DNA from: Setoptus koraiensis
Lineage: Eukaryota; Arthropoda
Reading direction: 5' to 3'
NCBI GenBank assembly: GCA_048013815.1
Contig: CM106586.1
Coordinates: 15,748,001-15,812,000, forward strand
DNA length: 64,000 nucleotides
Position numbers and translations under genes: made by a program. The notes under the pieces are model-generated. The model was not told where the DNA came from. It did not search any database and saw nothing but the letters and a program-made list of their open reading frames with translations. Of this stretch, positions 35,701 to 50,407 are shown one piece after another (the first letter of the stretch is position 1; every line of letters begins with the position of its first letter).

Positions 35701-38700
35701 GGAGAAAGAAAAAATTCAGACGACAGGCAGAGAGTTTTTCTATTCTCGGTCATTGCACTAACTCACCAAGATCGTTATGTTGTTCGTTTTGGTCGCACGC
35801 GTGATTCCCGTTTCTTCAGTGCGAGCACCATATTTTTGCAGACAAAAGCCAGTTTTTATACCACTTAGAGTTAGTGGCGCTGGCCTGGGCTGGGCTGGAC
35901 ACGACAAATTTTGGCACGAAACCAGAGTTGGGTGTGTGATACCAATTTTGTGTCACATCGCTCAAACTTCACAGCCGGTTTGACTTGTCAAATGGCCACT
36001 GACTAGATACACGTTATACAAAATACCAAGATGAAAATTGAAATGAATGCAATCTAATGAGTGGGCCAGGCAGCCAGAAAAGCCGGCCCCACACGGACAA
36101 GGCAGCCAGCCAGAAAAGTGGGTCAAATCTCTCAAGTTTTTTCCCTCTTTTGCACCAACCAGCCATCATCTCTCTCAATATTTCACTTATTCTCTCATGC
36201 TCCGCTTGACTCTTGTGGCGTGCCTCGTGCCTATTTTTGCCCCACTCTCTGCTCCATGCTACCCCGGCCAGACCTCTATCTCTGATAGATTCGCTCGCTG
36301 ATGATGGCCCCAAAGAATGTTGTAGATCAAGTTGTGTGCAAGGCAAAGATAATAATCTGGCTCATGCAAATGAGATGATGAAATGAACGGCGGACTAGGC
36401 CGAGTGTTGTCACTGAATGATGTGCCCACATGCGCCCGAATTGAATCAGGCCCACTATGCCTGCCATACATTTGGGGCCAAGTGGGCACCATCTTGGAAT
36501 GGGCCCCATCACTCAATATGAGCGGCGCACGATATTTAATATTGTTGTGCCCACTGGTTGTGTGTGATTTGAGCTTGCCCAAACAAGGCGGGATTTTGGC
36601 GATTTTTGTTCTCGTGATAGCAGCCAGTGCCACTTATTCTTATTGTTATTCAATGGCTTGCACACAGACGTTGACAACTTTAATTAAACTTGTAACTAAG
36701 GGAAAAACTTATCACTGACAACAAACTCTCCCTCGTTTGATGGGCCCACATTCTACAATCACCAAAATGCTCGAACGAGCTCGAAATGCGAGCTGGAATC
36801 GCGCAAAAGTTGGCGCATCACGAGGCGATTCTCGTTAGTTGTTCGCTTGTGTTCGAGGTTCGTTATACACCCAAGACCAGATTCTCACGAGATATATACA
36901 TAAAGAATTCTTTCTCTAACAAACCGCACACACAATTCAATCCACTCTGCCGGAGGTCGCTCAGATGAGAACAGATGTACTCTAGTTTTTTGTCAATTTA
37001 TTAGCAGTTTGTTTGCTCTGATTCACCCCGTTTACTCTTGACCAGTTTCGGTCAGACTATTCATAGTTTGGTGATTGTCTGTCGGCGCCGAACGCAACCA
37101 TTCCGGTGCTACGTGACTAAAATTGCTCAATCTTAATGATCAATCTTGCTGATTGGGCCCCAACTGGGACCCTCCAACACGTCTGACATTGACAGGCCTC
37201 TAATCGAAATATAGACCCGATACCTAGTTAGAACAGTGCGGCAAGAGATCCGGTTTCGAGAGGGAACGCGAAACTGGGTTTCGCGACTGGACATGCCAGA
37301 CAAATGGCGCCTCAGAGGCTCTGAGTCAGAGTGGATGGACAAGCTGAGGTGTGTTTATTTAGTAAAATCAGTAGACCACTATGGCCACAAGTGCACACCC
37401 TTACACATTTGATTCTGCACGCTCTAAGACCGGAATATGGCCGCTCCGTTGCGCCAAGTAGTTATCAGCAACAATATGTTAGGACCCGGGGCCCAGTTTT
37501 TTCTCTTTCTTTCTTTCGGCGGCCTAATGAGCGGCGCCAAATAATCACTATATCGCTTATGATATCACGTTGCGTGAGGGGCTCGCCTCGATAAATGGCA
37601 GTAGATTGCAATCGTTGAATTTTGTATGTAAAGTTTCTCAGTTGGCACGGTGCTCACGCGATTGCCAATCAGCGTCTGTGTCGAAAGGGCAAATAACAAT
37701 AGCAAATGGATCCATAGTCGGGATAATTGAGTCTTCATTCTGAGATTTGTTATGTTGTTTCTGAGACGTTTCTCCAATTTCCTGTGGGAGTGCTGCTGCC
37801 GATTGTCTGCTCAACTATTAGTGTAAACACTTTGGCCCTCTCACGGACCGCATATCTCTGCAAACAAGTAACGTCACGTTATTAACGTGTCTCGGGTTAT
37901 TGTTGCCCGAAACACTCTGCTATTTGAACCATTTCCGTGATTGCTGCTGCTCTAATGGCCGCAGGGATATTCTTTTTTTTCTGATTTTTTCGGTCAGCAT
38001 CTGCCCGTTTTCAACGCCCCAGCTAAGCGTTTGAAGCTAACTGGCGTATCGTCACGCTCACTGTGGCCCACTTATCGAAATTTTCCCGCCACGCGGGATG
38101 TAAAGTGTCACCGGGAGTGTGATGTGATTTATTGCACACAATGTCCGACGTGAGGTGTTTGTGCGAGATGGTAATCATTTGGATTAGGCGCACCTGATGC
38201 GATTACTGATCTAAATCAGATGATCGGATGAAATACGTAACTGGCAATTTGTACCTCGATCTAGCCCATTCTTTCAACAGCTTTCTACAATTTGTTGTTG
38301 TCCAGAGTTTGGGGTTCTCTAGAGTTTGGGGTTCCTCTGGAGTGTGACTAGATTCTCGCGGCAACTGCGACAACCATGACGATACAGCAAGGGGCTACCC
38401 TCGATTTTCGTACCTCGAATCCGATGCACTGTCAGTCTAGTGGTGCAGAGATAGACCGTTTCGAATCGATTGTTGGGCCAGATATAATCAATGCGATGGT
38501 GATAAGCAAATATTGGTGACCAATTTCACTTTTGGCCCATACAATCACGTACACAGGCCATGCAAAATGAGCATGACACTGCAAACGATGGGCTGTTTGG
38601 AAAGGACATTGTTGGCATTGGTAAGTTACCAATGGTAGCGCATCACATGCAAACATTATCACAGTTGGATTTTGCGGCGCCATGTTGACACAATGTTGCA

Positions 38701-39060
38701 CAATTAATGCAAATTCCGCTATGTGGCTACGCGACCTTGACAGATTTATGTTTGCCAATGATGCCATAATTATGATAATGGCATAATCAAAATTATCATG
38801 CTTATTGTCAACTAATTGGCTGCTGCCTAATCTAGCCAACAAAAATAGATGATCTCGGCGGGCGATTAATGAAGTTAGATTCTGACTGTTAGAAGGGCGA
38901 CTACAACGACGTTGCAATCGTCGTCCAAACAGCCCGACAGTCCGACAGCCAGTTACGTAATCTAAATGACTGTGGGTCCTAATGAGCGCGAATATTCATG
39001 AACAACGTCAGCGATAGCGGGCCTAATGGACTTGTTGGCAATTGGATCATTGATCTTGGT

Positions 39061-39084
39061 AACAAACAAACAAACAAACAAACA
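39061..39084. repeat. AAAC microsatellite
   Basis: Six uninterrupted copies of a four-base unit (AACA frame). Confidence 0.85.
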
Positions 39085-40009
39085 GATACATATTGACACA
39101 CAGTCCGGCTATCTTATTGCCATGACGACAACAACAGCTAATTCAAACACGCGGGCTCCATTGGAGACTGTCAAGCAAATTGATTGGCTCTAATGATATC
39201 CGATTTGTTGTTTGTCTGTCTGGGCAAGGCATAGGTACACACACTGCATGATTAAGTTGACCAGAGGACAGCTAACACTCTGTCTGGATATTGTGTCGCC
39301 CCTCACAGTTGAATGGAGCGGTTCATGGTGGAGGCTCCTCGAGCATTTCATCGGGCCTCCCAAAGAGGGAGTGTTGCTGGGAGTTGCTTGCGCGCCCACT
39401 GTCTGCTAATGTTGCCAATAATCTCCAGGCAAGAGTAGATAAAAAACACTTGAGGCCAGCGAGCGAGCCAGCGAAAGGGGCGAAACGGCGCGCCTAGCAG
39501 CAAGCCAAAAACAAACAAACGATCTGGCTTTTGTCAGGCCAGTGTATTAGTTTGATATCCGAGAGAACACTGTTGGCGCCAGCCCAAGCAACAATCCCGA
39601 AGACTAGTGCAAGGTAGTATCGTGGCCGGGATCAGCAAGATTCGCGTTTTCGCTGTTTTATGAGGACAGATAGATATCATTAATCTTGATAGTATTACAA
39701 ACTAAATTGTATATTTCTATTGTCATTGTTTGCGCGTATGTGTAACGAGCCGGGCGCCTCCTCTGGCCTTGGCAAGCGAGCGAGCGAAAGAGCGGGAGGT
39801 GGAGAGAGCTAAAGGGAGAGGGAGCGTTGTTGTTCTTACAACGCTTAAAGAGGCTCCTTGCGCGCGAATGTGCCAAAGACTTTGGCCCAAAGTGCACGCG
39901 ATGTGAGCGCAAACCGGCCCAAAAATGGAAATGCAAAGGGGCGCCCAGCGACGCGCCACAACGAGTCGTTGTCCTCTTTTCAGCGGTGCGAACCGCATCA
40001 GAGTCTGGT

Positions 40010-40105
40010 GATCAGACAGGGAGGAGGACAGAGATAGGGAGCGAGACGGAGATGGGGGGAGAGGGCGAGACGGAGATGGGGAGAAGGGGGCGAGAGAGCG
40101 GCACC
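40010..40105. repeat. Purine-rich GA/GGA tract with internal duplication
   Basis: Almost pure A/G on the plus strand; the segment GCGAGACGGAGATGGGG appears twice about 24 bases apart. Such tracts can form triplex-like structures and create the Ser/Pro-rich minus-strand ORF seen here, which I do not believe is a gene. Confidence 0.7.
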
Positions 40106-43100
40106 TCTTAGGGTGCCGCATTAACTGTGAGTTGGGCAGGCAACAAAAGTTTCAAAGTTTTCTAGCGTAAAGACCAAGTCAAATGGAGAGTAACTGTTCT
40201 TTTCGGTGAAAGCATTTATTTGCTCGTATGTTTATACGCTGTTTTTACGGCGTGTCTAGACAGCGCCGGCAAGCCCGTCAAGCCAGCGAGTAGTAAATAT
40301 ACGTCTTATATAATATAAGCAAACGTGCTGTTTGTTATATATAGTTGTTTGTGTGCGTTGCTGGCAGCCGAGAATGGAGTAAATAAAGTGGCAAATAAAA
40401 TTGATACCCTCTTTGGGCGCAAAGATATTTCTCGGATCCATTGTGGTGGCAACACGAGCAGACAAAAAGAGATGAGTCGTCACTCGGTTATATTTCAGCG
40501 CGCTTTTAATTCAAAAATGATTTACACCACAAACGATTTTGCACCCGACGCTCGGGCACCCCGAGGCGCCTGCCAGCCCGGCCCGTATCTGGTCTCTTGG
40601 CGGCCCACTCACCATTGACGGGTCCCGTTATTTCGGGCCGCCATGGTTATTATCCAGTGGATAATATCTCCACTCATTCCATCAAGACACACACACAAAC
40701 ACACCGAGAGCGACGTCTGTCATTATTAGCCCGTCGGACACTGCGGTAAGCGGACAGCAGCAACTTTTGCCGAGCCAGCCCGCCGTCTGGTGGCAGCCTG
40801 TCGCCCGTGACAGACAGACGGGGGCCCCGGCGGCAGCATATGGGGCTCAGTGTGTGCCGGGCCATAAAACACACACACAACAGCGACTTTGGGGCCGGCC
40901 TAATGACTCGCTGTCTAGGAGTCTGACTGACGCGCTGGCTGGCGAGTTTCACTTTGTATACGCTTCAATTGATTCGCGCTGCCAAATAGACAACGGCACA
41001 GACAGCGTTTATATATTGATGTTTGAATATTTAATTCATTACCAACGACATTAAACTCTTGCGATGTTTGTCTCTGTTGGAGTGTGTCGCAGTATCGAGT
41101 GTCTAGTTTCGCTGTAAACTTGTAACTGTCGCCGATGTTTATCGGCGGGCCCCCCAACCCCCCAATTCGCGTTGTGTCACCTAAGCATAACGGCTTATTG
41201 ACAGACAGACAGACCGTGCATCACGGATACGCGCCAGACGGGCGCTTCGCAACACGCCAGAAGCTGTTTGTCGGGGCCTCTGCCGCTGCTGCGGCTGCTG
41301 CTGTGGCCCCGACAAACAGCGCGTCAACTCAAATTTAACGCTCCTCAATTGCTGCTAGATGCACACATGAATAAATATTTATTCATACAATAATATCCAC
41401 TGCCAAGCCCCAATAATATAATATCGCCAATAACGCCAAACGGCGATAATAACGGCGCCACCACTGGCGCTGGTAATGATGGCCGCCAACAGCAACACTC
41501 CGCAGCAACGCCAGCCCAAACGCACATATGGACAATGATGGATGCATTGAATTGATGTGAAGTGAAATGATATGAAATGAAATGAATATAAACACTTGCA
41601 CCTGTCCTGAGCGCGGGCCCCACAGCGCGCCAGCCAGGCCCCAATACGGGCCCGCCAGCCTGGCCACGGCTAATCTGATTTACATTACATAACGGTGCTT
41701 TTAATTCTTGCAACACCATCAGATTGCGCGCGATTTCGATCGCTGCGAGATAACTTGACCAGACGACCAAAGTCATTTGAGCCCGAGCCCACTTGACTGG
41801 CCCCAACTCTCGCGCTCGCTGCCCAGCTGGATAGTCGGAGCTGGGGCCCCATTTCGGCCCTCATTCGCGCCACAAGATTGTGTTCGGCGCGTTGCGTTGG
41901 GCCGCGTTGGGCCGAACCGCGCCACAATATGGCGCGGCGCTAATATATTTCGGGGAAATGATGCTGCTCGCAACCATGCCTATAGGCATTGATTTGTCCG
42001 GCGATAGCGACCGTTTCGCCGACTAGATTTCGCCCACCATTTTGGGCAATCCCGTGCCCAAGACTGCCCGACAAGAGAATAGCGCCAGACGCGAGCAATC
42101 CAGTACAATTTTTCCCCAAGTGCGTCTTGCCAACCAAGCGTGCCAGCCCCAATCTCAGTGTATATCTCAGTGGGCGCCCCAATTAATGCAAACTATCTAT
42201 GAGATCAATCGAGCGCCGGTAAAAGATTGCAGAGGGCGGCCTTGGCGAAATCGCCCGCCGCCATCTCAAGTGGCGGATCTTTTGCCCGACAGCCAGTTAA
42301 TATCAGAATGAGCGTGGCCAAGTTGCTTCGCTCGGGGCCCGGCGCTCAATCCACAGTTTATCTGATTAATAGTCTAGCACCCAAAAGAGAATCGACCACT
42401 ATCATTCGCAAACTGCTGCCGCCGCCGCTGCTGCTGCATTATGCATAATGCGCGCTGGATATATTTTTTGCGCAAAGCCATTGAGTTATGGCCATTGTGT
42501 AAATACATATTCGCGCCGCTTGCATCACAACTTTGTTTGCAGTGATAGAGGCTCGATCATGCATACTAATAATTGATAATATCCAAGTGCTAATCTATGC
42601 AATGTGTCTGCAAGTGTGTCTAGCCGACAATATCCGTGAGTATTGTTTGCTGACACACGTCGCTGCAGGGCTGCATTGATTACTTTGTGGTGGATAGCCG
42701 TCTCAGTGTGTGAATTTAATTAAAAAAATAACACAACACTGGCCGCCTGAGTGTCTCAACCGACATAGCCCGTGAAAAAGCGAAATATCTGCCACGTGCT
42801 CGCCCCTGACACTTGGTTGCGTCTCCCAGTTGCTGGCTGGCTGGCTGGCTGAGATTTAATCAAGTAGCAACTTTGATAGCTACTCACGACAAAAGGAAAT
42901 CATCGCCAATGACAACGAGAACATATTGACATATTTACAATCGGTTTGACCTCAAACGCTATGCAAACTATACAATTCAAGCGGGCAGACATTCTGCAAT
43001 TAGTTAAACTCGCGATGGTGGGCTTCCTTCTGGAGAGCGCAAATACAGAGTGATCTAAGATTGACATATTTCATTTCAAGAAAAAATTGCCCCTCCAATT

Positions 43101-46100
43101 TCGGCCGAGTTCAACAGAGCGTGCACATGCAGTTTCGCCTCACATGTTTGCCAAAGATAAGGCCCATTTCTCACAACGGCACTGCCTATTATGGGGGTGT
43201 GTTGGGCGAAAAAACTTTAGCCTCCGTTCTTCTGGAACGTTAATACAATCTTTTGCTATCGCAGTGCACAATGTTGAAATTGTCAAAGGAATGTGGGCCC
43301 GTCTTTCTGTGCCCTCTGACGTCTATGGAAAGGTCTCGCTATCGGTCTGGCACAGGCGCAGTCCATTGAGCCTTATGGGGCCTCTCGGATTCGAGTGTAA
43401 TTCGGGAGCTTAAATTCATTTTTTTGCATCGGCACTTTTGTCTTAGTATTGGCAGCAATGTGTCGCAGTTCTGCTTAAAAATAATGGACACTGAAGGTGG
43501 CATAAAATAGAAAAAAATGGGCCCGAAATAGCTGTTTCGAATGCTTGTAAATTCTGAGTTTGGTCGCTTTTATTTTACATAATTTTGGAGGGACATGTGC
43601 TTTAGATGGTTGCTTTTGAGATGGTTTTAGGTTGCTTGTCCACACGCCTTTTTTGGTAAGCTGTAATAACAAAGCATAGAAAAGGTTGAAGAAGTTGCGC
43701 ACTCTTGACGAAAAACCGGAAAAATATGCTTACTGTTTTGTGAAAAAAAAAAATGAAAACTTAAATGCGCCCTTCATTGTGAAAATCACTTGTGCTCGCA
43801 CGAAATTTCCACAAAATAGTGCGCTAGTTTTCTTATTTTTTCATCAGCCCTGCGCAATTTTTCGACTTATTTCGTGTTTTGTTTTGTAGTTTTTTAAGCA
43901 AGGCGTCAATCAAAAAGAAAAGATAAACCTCTTGCCGGAGCTCTTTCACGATGAAACTTCAGAGTCAACATACCGTGACTGAGGTGTATGGTGCGCAAAC
44001 GACACACCGGAACCGGAAACTGATCAGATTTTTGAGCTCGCACGAGGAAAACCATTTTGATCATGGCTCATTTTGAAAATTGAAGTAAATAAACAGTCCG
44101 AAGTGGGGCAACTCCTTGATGATTGCTCCGGAATCGTCATTGACGGAAAAATACAAAAGTCGATTTATGCGCATTCTGCTAGCTTGCCAGCATAAGCTGC
44201 AAAGGGGCCAAATTGTGCACTCCAACTCTCTGACATACAGTGCGCTGATTTTACGCAATTTCACGCGGCCTGGTGTATATTTATTGAAACTTTTCGGATT
44301 GAAGCACCTGAGATGTTGCCCTACCAGAATAAGGATCAATAAAAAAGGGCCATTTTTTCCAGTGCATTCGCCCAAACCACAGACCCTTAATGTCCTCTAA
44401 TTCGGGTGAAGTTGTGTGCGATGTGTTTTTTCCCCGAAAATCATCACTTTTCAAAGATTTGATTCGCAAATGCAACCGCATGTGACCGCTGATTAATATT
44501 TTGGAAAGGGACAATTTTCTCGATGCATCTGTAGAAATTGTCTCTTCCTGGAAACAAACTCAAAATAACGGCACTAATGACGCCTGAATTTTCAAACCAA
44601 TTTCCGAATAGATTCGACGTCGTCATACACCAAATCGCGCTGAGAGCGCACCACCGGCCTGACCCATGCCGGCAGCGACCTTGATATTCAAAATGGTTCC
44701 GACAAATCACTGTTGCTCGGTTGCTCACAGTCTGACATCATAACATTATCGATTAGATCTAAGACAAACTGTCAATTATGTAAGTGCATAATTGGTTGCA
44801 ATTTATGGTAGGATGAGCGTCTCGGCAAAAATCGCACCATAAATTTGCCAATGCGGATGTTCTCTCTGTCATGTAGAAAATCGCCAGCAGTATAATTTGG
44901 CGATTACTTTTGGCGGGCACTCGCAATGTCTGATTGATTTGCGCTTATGCGGGGCTCCCTGCTCGTGGGGCCCGCTTCCAAGACTTGCTGCGAGAATCAC
45001 CATCGAGCCTCGGCTCGTGACGAGAACCAGGTGCCACTCTATGGCTGCTGTTGGCATTATTTGCACTGGACCCTTTTTGCGAGAAGTGCAAACAACAGAG
45101 CCGTGGCGGACATTTCTAATCAGATAAACAGGATTGGGTGGGTGCCTCGTTTCGTACATACATACTAGAGGATAGTGCCCGCTAATGGATACTTTCGCCC
45201 TTAGCTGTTGGCCCCCCGATTAAATGAAACGAGAAAAAAACCGCTGATCACTCATAGCGATATTGCTAGTTTTTTTCTGAGTGTGTGTGAAAATAGTGAG
45301 CAAATAAGAGATCAATGATTTTTAATTTGATTGGTTTTGCCACTCGTCACAGGGCAAACAAGCGGTTGCAATTGTGGCAAGCGCCGGCAAGGGGACATGT
45401 CAAGCGCCAAGGGATTACGTTACACAATTATGTAACAAACAGAGAATGGTCCGCACTGGGCAAATGTCATCACAAAATGTTTCTCCTGGCGCAGTTTGTA
45501 TCTTATCGGTGGCGCTATCAGCAGAGTTGCAGCCTTATATTTGTATTTATTTAGCACACGGCCTGTGTGAGAATATCGGCCACATGTTGGGAGAGGCTGT
45601 TATGCTGTATTTGTTTTGTGGGGCCCAGTTTGCTATTTTGTTTGCGGTGATGATTGTTGGCCAGCGCTCTCTCGCGCTGCCCTCGGCCCCCTCGCCCCGC
45701 ACCGCATTATCTGCACATCAGACATTATATATCCGAGTGTTTTTGCGTGTGTGTGTGTGAGAATTGTATTTAGTTAGAAGGAAAATAGCGAAAAAATAGA
45801 GGGGAACTATTGGTGCGTTATCAAGTGACACTCACACACAAGATTGATTATATTGGCTAGCGGACTTGCCAACGCCTCGCTCGGCCCAGCCGACCAGCTG
45901 ATATGTGAACTGTGCAACAGCAGCAAAATAAGGGGCCAGCTAAATAGTTTGTTTGTTTTTTGTGCCGTCGTTATGGGGCCCATTCCGGTTGTTTGGCGCG
46001 TTAGCGGTGTGGGGCCCAACGAGCCAACTGGCCACGCAAATATGGCTATATTTGCGACTGAAACTTGCAACTGAACGTAACTCACACGGGATAGCCGTTT

Positions 46101-46600
46101 AAAGATTGCCAATCAATACAATCATATCTGGCCAGTTGTTTTGTTTTTACACACTCACACTCACAGCAGATTATAATACTTATAATACTAATATTATAAT
46201 CTCGGGCCGAGGGGTGAGGGGCGCTCCAACTGGGGGCTGTTGGTTGCACTGCAGCGTGCACATTGATTTGTAGTATCGCGAGATGGCATCGGACACGGCG
46301 AGATCATTACGGTTCAACTGTTAACTTGCAGCGGATCATTATGATCATCATTATGCAAACGACAATTCAACATTCATCACTAGCAGTTAGCCCCTCTCAC
46401 TTGGCTACAGCAGCCTAATACTGGGCCAGCCGAGCAGCCCAATATCGGGCCAGCCAGCCGAGAGGCCAATTTCGCATGGTGTCTCGTAGAAGGGCGCTGG
46501 CGGCCCCCGCAGCAAATCATTTCATTATATCGTGAAAATCGTGGGGCCAACCAACAATTGCAGCAACATTCCATCAACACACACACATAGAGCCGCTACC

Positions 46601-46983
46601 GGTAGTCAACGATACACAACACTTACTTAACTAAGCATGCGATATTAAGCCTGTCATAATTATACTAACAATTGCGCTTGCATGCAACCAGCGCTAGCTC
46701 GGCGGCCCGGCGCGCCGTAAAACTCTCTGGCTGGCTGCCGTTGCGTCATGTTTTAATCATGAATGCGAGCTGTGCCCATTATTAATGATGTATAATTTGT
46801 ATGATGTTTGTGTGTGTGGCGTGGTGTTGTTTGTGAATGGAGTAATAAAAATTAGAGCATTACAACTGGTTGAGCTCGCAGTCGCGAATTCTGTTGAGAA
46901 TTGTCGCAGCAGACTGGAGAGTCCTTGATCTGTTGCTGTCGCTACATTATATGATAATGCCGCCACAGCAACAACAATGACAT

Positions 46984-47029
<46 letters not shown>

Positions 47030-50000
47030 GACAACGGCAACAACGGCGACAACGGCAACAACGGCGACAACGGCGACAACGGCGACAACAACCGCGACGA
47101 CGACGACAAAAGCGTGCCATCAGACCATGCCAATTTTTGCGCCACTACTACCATTTGGTGCCTTCCTCTCTCGCTTACTCATTAGTATTCATTCACATAG
47201 ACAAATATGTATTTTTTAATTAACTTTTTTCATGTGACCAAGCGCAGCCGCTGCACCGGGCAACCGACTGAGCTGATCGTTTTATACACACACGGAATAA
47301 GAGGGAGAGACAGACGGACGCTCTCTGCAAATGTGTAGTATAAATTAACTAATTGTATAATAACGAGAATATTCGTCAAGTGAAGTGAAGCGAATTGATG
47401 CAAAACTTCAGTTCAGCGCCAGCACTAAAAGTCGCAACGTCGTTCAAACACTGCGACATGGGCCAAGAGACGGGAAGCCCCTCTTCTGGTGCCGTTGTTG
47501 TTGTCGTTGCTGTTGTCGTTTTTGTTGTCGTTCACTATCAACTCGATTGCTATAAACAAATCAGTCCAAACAAAAGTATATAGTCGCCAGATAAAGTCGC
47601 TAGTGCACAATGACGACGATGACGCTCAGTTGCGCGCATTATGTAATGAATGAGCTCAGTTGTGACCTCTATTCATTTTGAACTAACACGACACGTAGCC
47701 GCCGACACCACGTACAAACGACGACGACCATGATGATGATGATTATTATTGTGAGCCACTTATCCACATACCTACAAATACATTAGCCGGTTGGCTAGCT
47801 CTATGTGCATTATATCAGCTTCATAATGTATGTGATGTCATCATCGGCGAATGAACTAGATACAGCCACTGGCATTTTGTTTTTTGGACGCAAACAACAA
47901 CGTAACGGTTAACTATTGCATTCGTGATGAAGATGAGCATGTCATTATTAGGCCAATATTTTATTGCTCATTAAATTTGTATTTGTATTTGTGGCCACTA
48001 GAAACAACAACACAACTGCTCTCCTATATTATTATGGACGGACAGAGAGGAAGAGGGACAGGTAGCGTGCCATTAAAGTTACGTGACGATTAATGGTATC
48101 CTGGGTGGTTCTATCGGTCAATACAACATTGATGAGTTGCTGTTGCATAACAACACCACCAAAAAGGAGCGTTATCGGCACCACAAAATGATACGCACCA
48201 TTCATCGGAAGTAGCTAGCCAAAATAAACACAAACAAATCTATGTTACACCTTATCTGTTGTATCTCTGTCAGTTAATATCTGAATGTGAGAGGTGATTT
48301 CATTTCGACGATAGTTACATTCCTCAATAGATCCTGCAGCAATCGGCAGCCTATTGGCAGCAGCGCCAGGTGAACATTGCGGCTACACCAATCTGATTAA
48401 TTAATCAGGTATTTCGATTATGACCAATGGATGATGATTAACATGAATTGATCATCATCGCGACCAGCCGATTGCCCTAAGCGTGCTGTGAGTCGATAAC
48501 CATTGATCACCATAATGATCAATAATGGTGCTGGTTAGTTTTGGCATCCATCTATTGTGCCAAACATTATCATAGTCACGGTATACACAACTGTCACGGA
48601 GAGAGAGAGAGAGAGCGAGAATTTGTGCGTCCCCTCGTACTTATTTATTATTTATCGACATAATTAATAATGGTATCGACAAAACAAATAGCACATTCTA
48701 GTCGCATCAGCGGCCCAAACATACCCATACTTGTTATCCTACTCGTTTCTCTCGAATTGGCTTCAATTATTTCTGAGTAGCGGTGCCCATTTTTTCCAGT
48801 GAGCGGCGCCCGATCTCTTCAGACTTGGCTTGCGCCGGGGCTGGCTGGATAAATTGAAACGTATTCCTTTGGTCACTTTTCGAACTACCGTGACTTTCGT
48901 CACTATGCACGTGTATCTCCTGTTTGACACCAAGATACCTACCAAGTTACATTTAGCATCGAGGCTGGATATTCCAACGAATACTCACTGTCAGAAGCGA
49001 CACGAACTTATTTGATCGTTTCTCAATGGCGCTTTATCAGCATGGAACATAATTTCGATGGACACAAAACGGACATGGACTGCCTTTGTGAGGCCCTTTC
49101 GAGAGAGGCATTTTTTTATTGTATACATGACCGGGCGAGCAATGGGGCGAGTATGCTGTAGGTGGCTAGTGTCCATTAAGCCAACAGTGAGCGAGACATC
49201 AAGCAACGAGGATGAGCTTATAAGTGGCGATCTCTCTACTTATAAGTGACTGTCTAATAAAAGCTCGGCGACCTCTGCTCGATAGTATCTCTTGCAGCCG
49301 GAATCCAAACAAAGCAATTGGGCCGATCTCTGTGAAAGAAAGAATTGTCTCTTATTATCAATTGTCCTCTGTCGTCGTCTCCCAAGTTGCTTACTGGCCC
49401 CTTCTTCTATCTCGATACTTTCCATCTCATTATCTCAAGCAGTGTGCCTAATATATAATTGTATCATGTGATTTGTGTCTTCACAATGTCACTTGTTATG
49501 TCATCTGGCCTGAGTCACTAATCGCTTGCTCGTGACGATTGCCCGTTTACCTCGCTTTTTACTTTTGTGCCCAAGTTACCGTGATATAGCGACACATAGC
49601 TACTCAAGATGCTTTCGCACTGGACGCCAATGGCCTATCCTTCCTTGTTGCCTTCGCGACATCGTTGTGATTGCCCGACCAATTATTGAATTATGAATTC
49701 CAGTGGGCACCAATTACATCATTTTTCACGACAGTAACACTTATGTCACAATTATGTTCTGTTTACGGGGCCTTGTGATTGATACTAACTCATTGCCATT
49801 GCATGTACCGTGACCGATGGCCTCAATTTTTCCGCAATGCCATCTGTTGTTTGTAGAGCATACCATTTTGCGAGAGATTTAGTGCAGGGTGCGCAAAGCG
49901 AGTCACTCGAGCCCCAAAACTCGCTGTGCCTCACATCGGCACAGAACGTTCAAAGACCTCAGCGTGCAGCTCGCTCTAAGAGCGTGGCGAGCGGAAGAGT

Positions 50001-50407
50001 TTGTTCAAAGTATCGTCAAACTTGCCACAATCTGTGCTCGTGCAATATCCGTTGCTCATTTCAACAGATTGCACAAACAAACTGTGGAATGAACAAGTGG
50101 AACGTGCAGCGACAATCGACCCATTTGATCAATTCTAGCCTCGTGGATACACGCAACAGATATCTGGATCAATATGCAGCCAATATACAGAGATCGAATG
50201 TCGAATTGATTTCGCTCCCAATCAATTCAATGCAACAACTTGATTTTGCATAGTTTATACACCATCGTCACCATAAAATACAAATACAAGCAACAATAAC
50301 GTCTTATCACTTCTATCATTCATGCCAGGTCAGGGAAAGAGGATTGAAGCACGAGCCGCGCCAGAACAGGATAGAGGCCTGGTGAAGGTCGTCAGAGGAC
50401 GACGATC
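46601..50407. other. Upstream region of Shaw
   Basis: Composition returns to AT-rich. Contains the CAACAACGG satellite (listed separately), GTT/GTC runs at 47,490-47,535 and a GA run at 48,599-48,617. An ORF at 49,810-50,253 has no ATG start and no recognisable content; it is probably 5' untranslated DNA of Shaw. A likely splice acceptor (TGCCAG at about 50,325-50,330) precedes the Shaw start codon. Confidence 0.45.
46981..47110. repeat. Nine-base CAACAACGG/CAACGGCGA tandem repeat
   Basis: About 13 units of CAACAACGG, later ones with CGG-to-CGA-type changes, ending in GAC repeats. Read in frame it would give poly-Thr/Ala, but there is no gene context. Confidence 0.9.

Larger units (their letters stand above)
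26701..46600. other. GC-rich gene desert with clustered GGGCCC palindromes
   Basis: Twenty kilobases with no ORF that resembles a known protein on either strand. From about 28.7 to 46 kb the DNA is visibly richer in G and C than the genes on both sides. It is packed with GGCC-type words, and GGGCCC occurs roughly 35 times by my count (for example 28736, 29159, 29173, 30149, 32023, 36502, 41843, 45619, 46010). Short tandem repeats and a perfect palindrome listed separately lie inside. Two sub-regions, about 34.0-35.8 kb and 43.0-44.8 kb, are less GC-rich and look like inserted or older DNA but have no recognisable coding content. It separates divergently transcribed Mi-2 and Shaw, so it may hold regulatory DNA or non-coding first exons of Shaw. 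Confidence 0.55.

Noticed and set aside
43061-44728. AT-richer pocket with several minus-strand ORFs, considered as a transposon remnant
   Set aside because: No transposase motif or terminal repeats visible; a 15-base match to 48,785 is within chance expectation for 64 kb.
49810-50253. 147-codon ORF upstream of Shaw
   Set aside because: It begins with GTG rather than ATG, shows no motif, and lies where a 5' untranslated exon of Shaw is expected.
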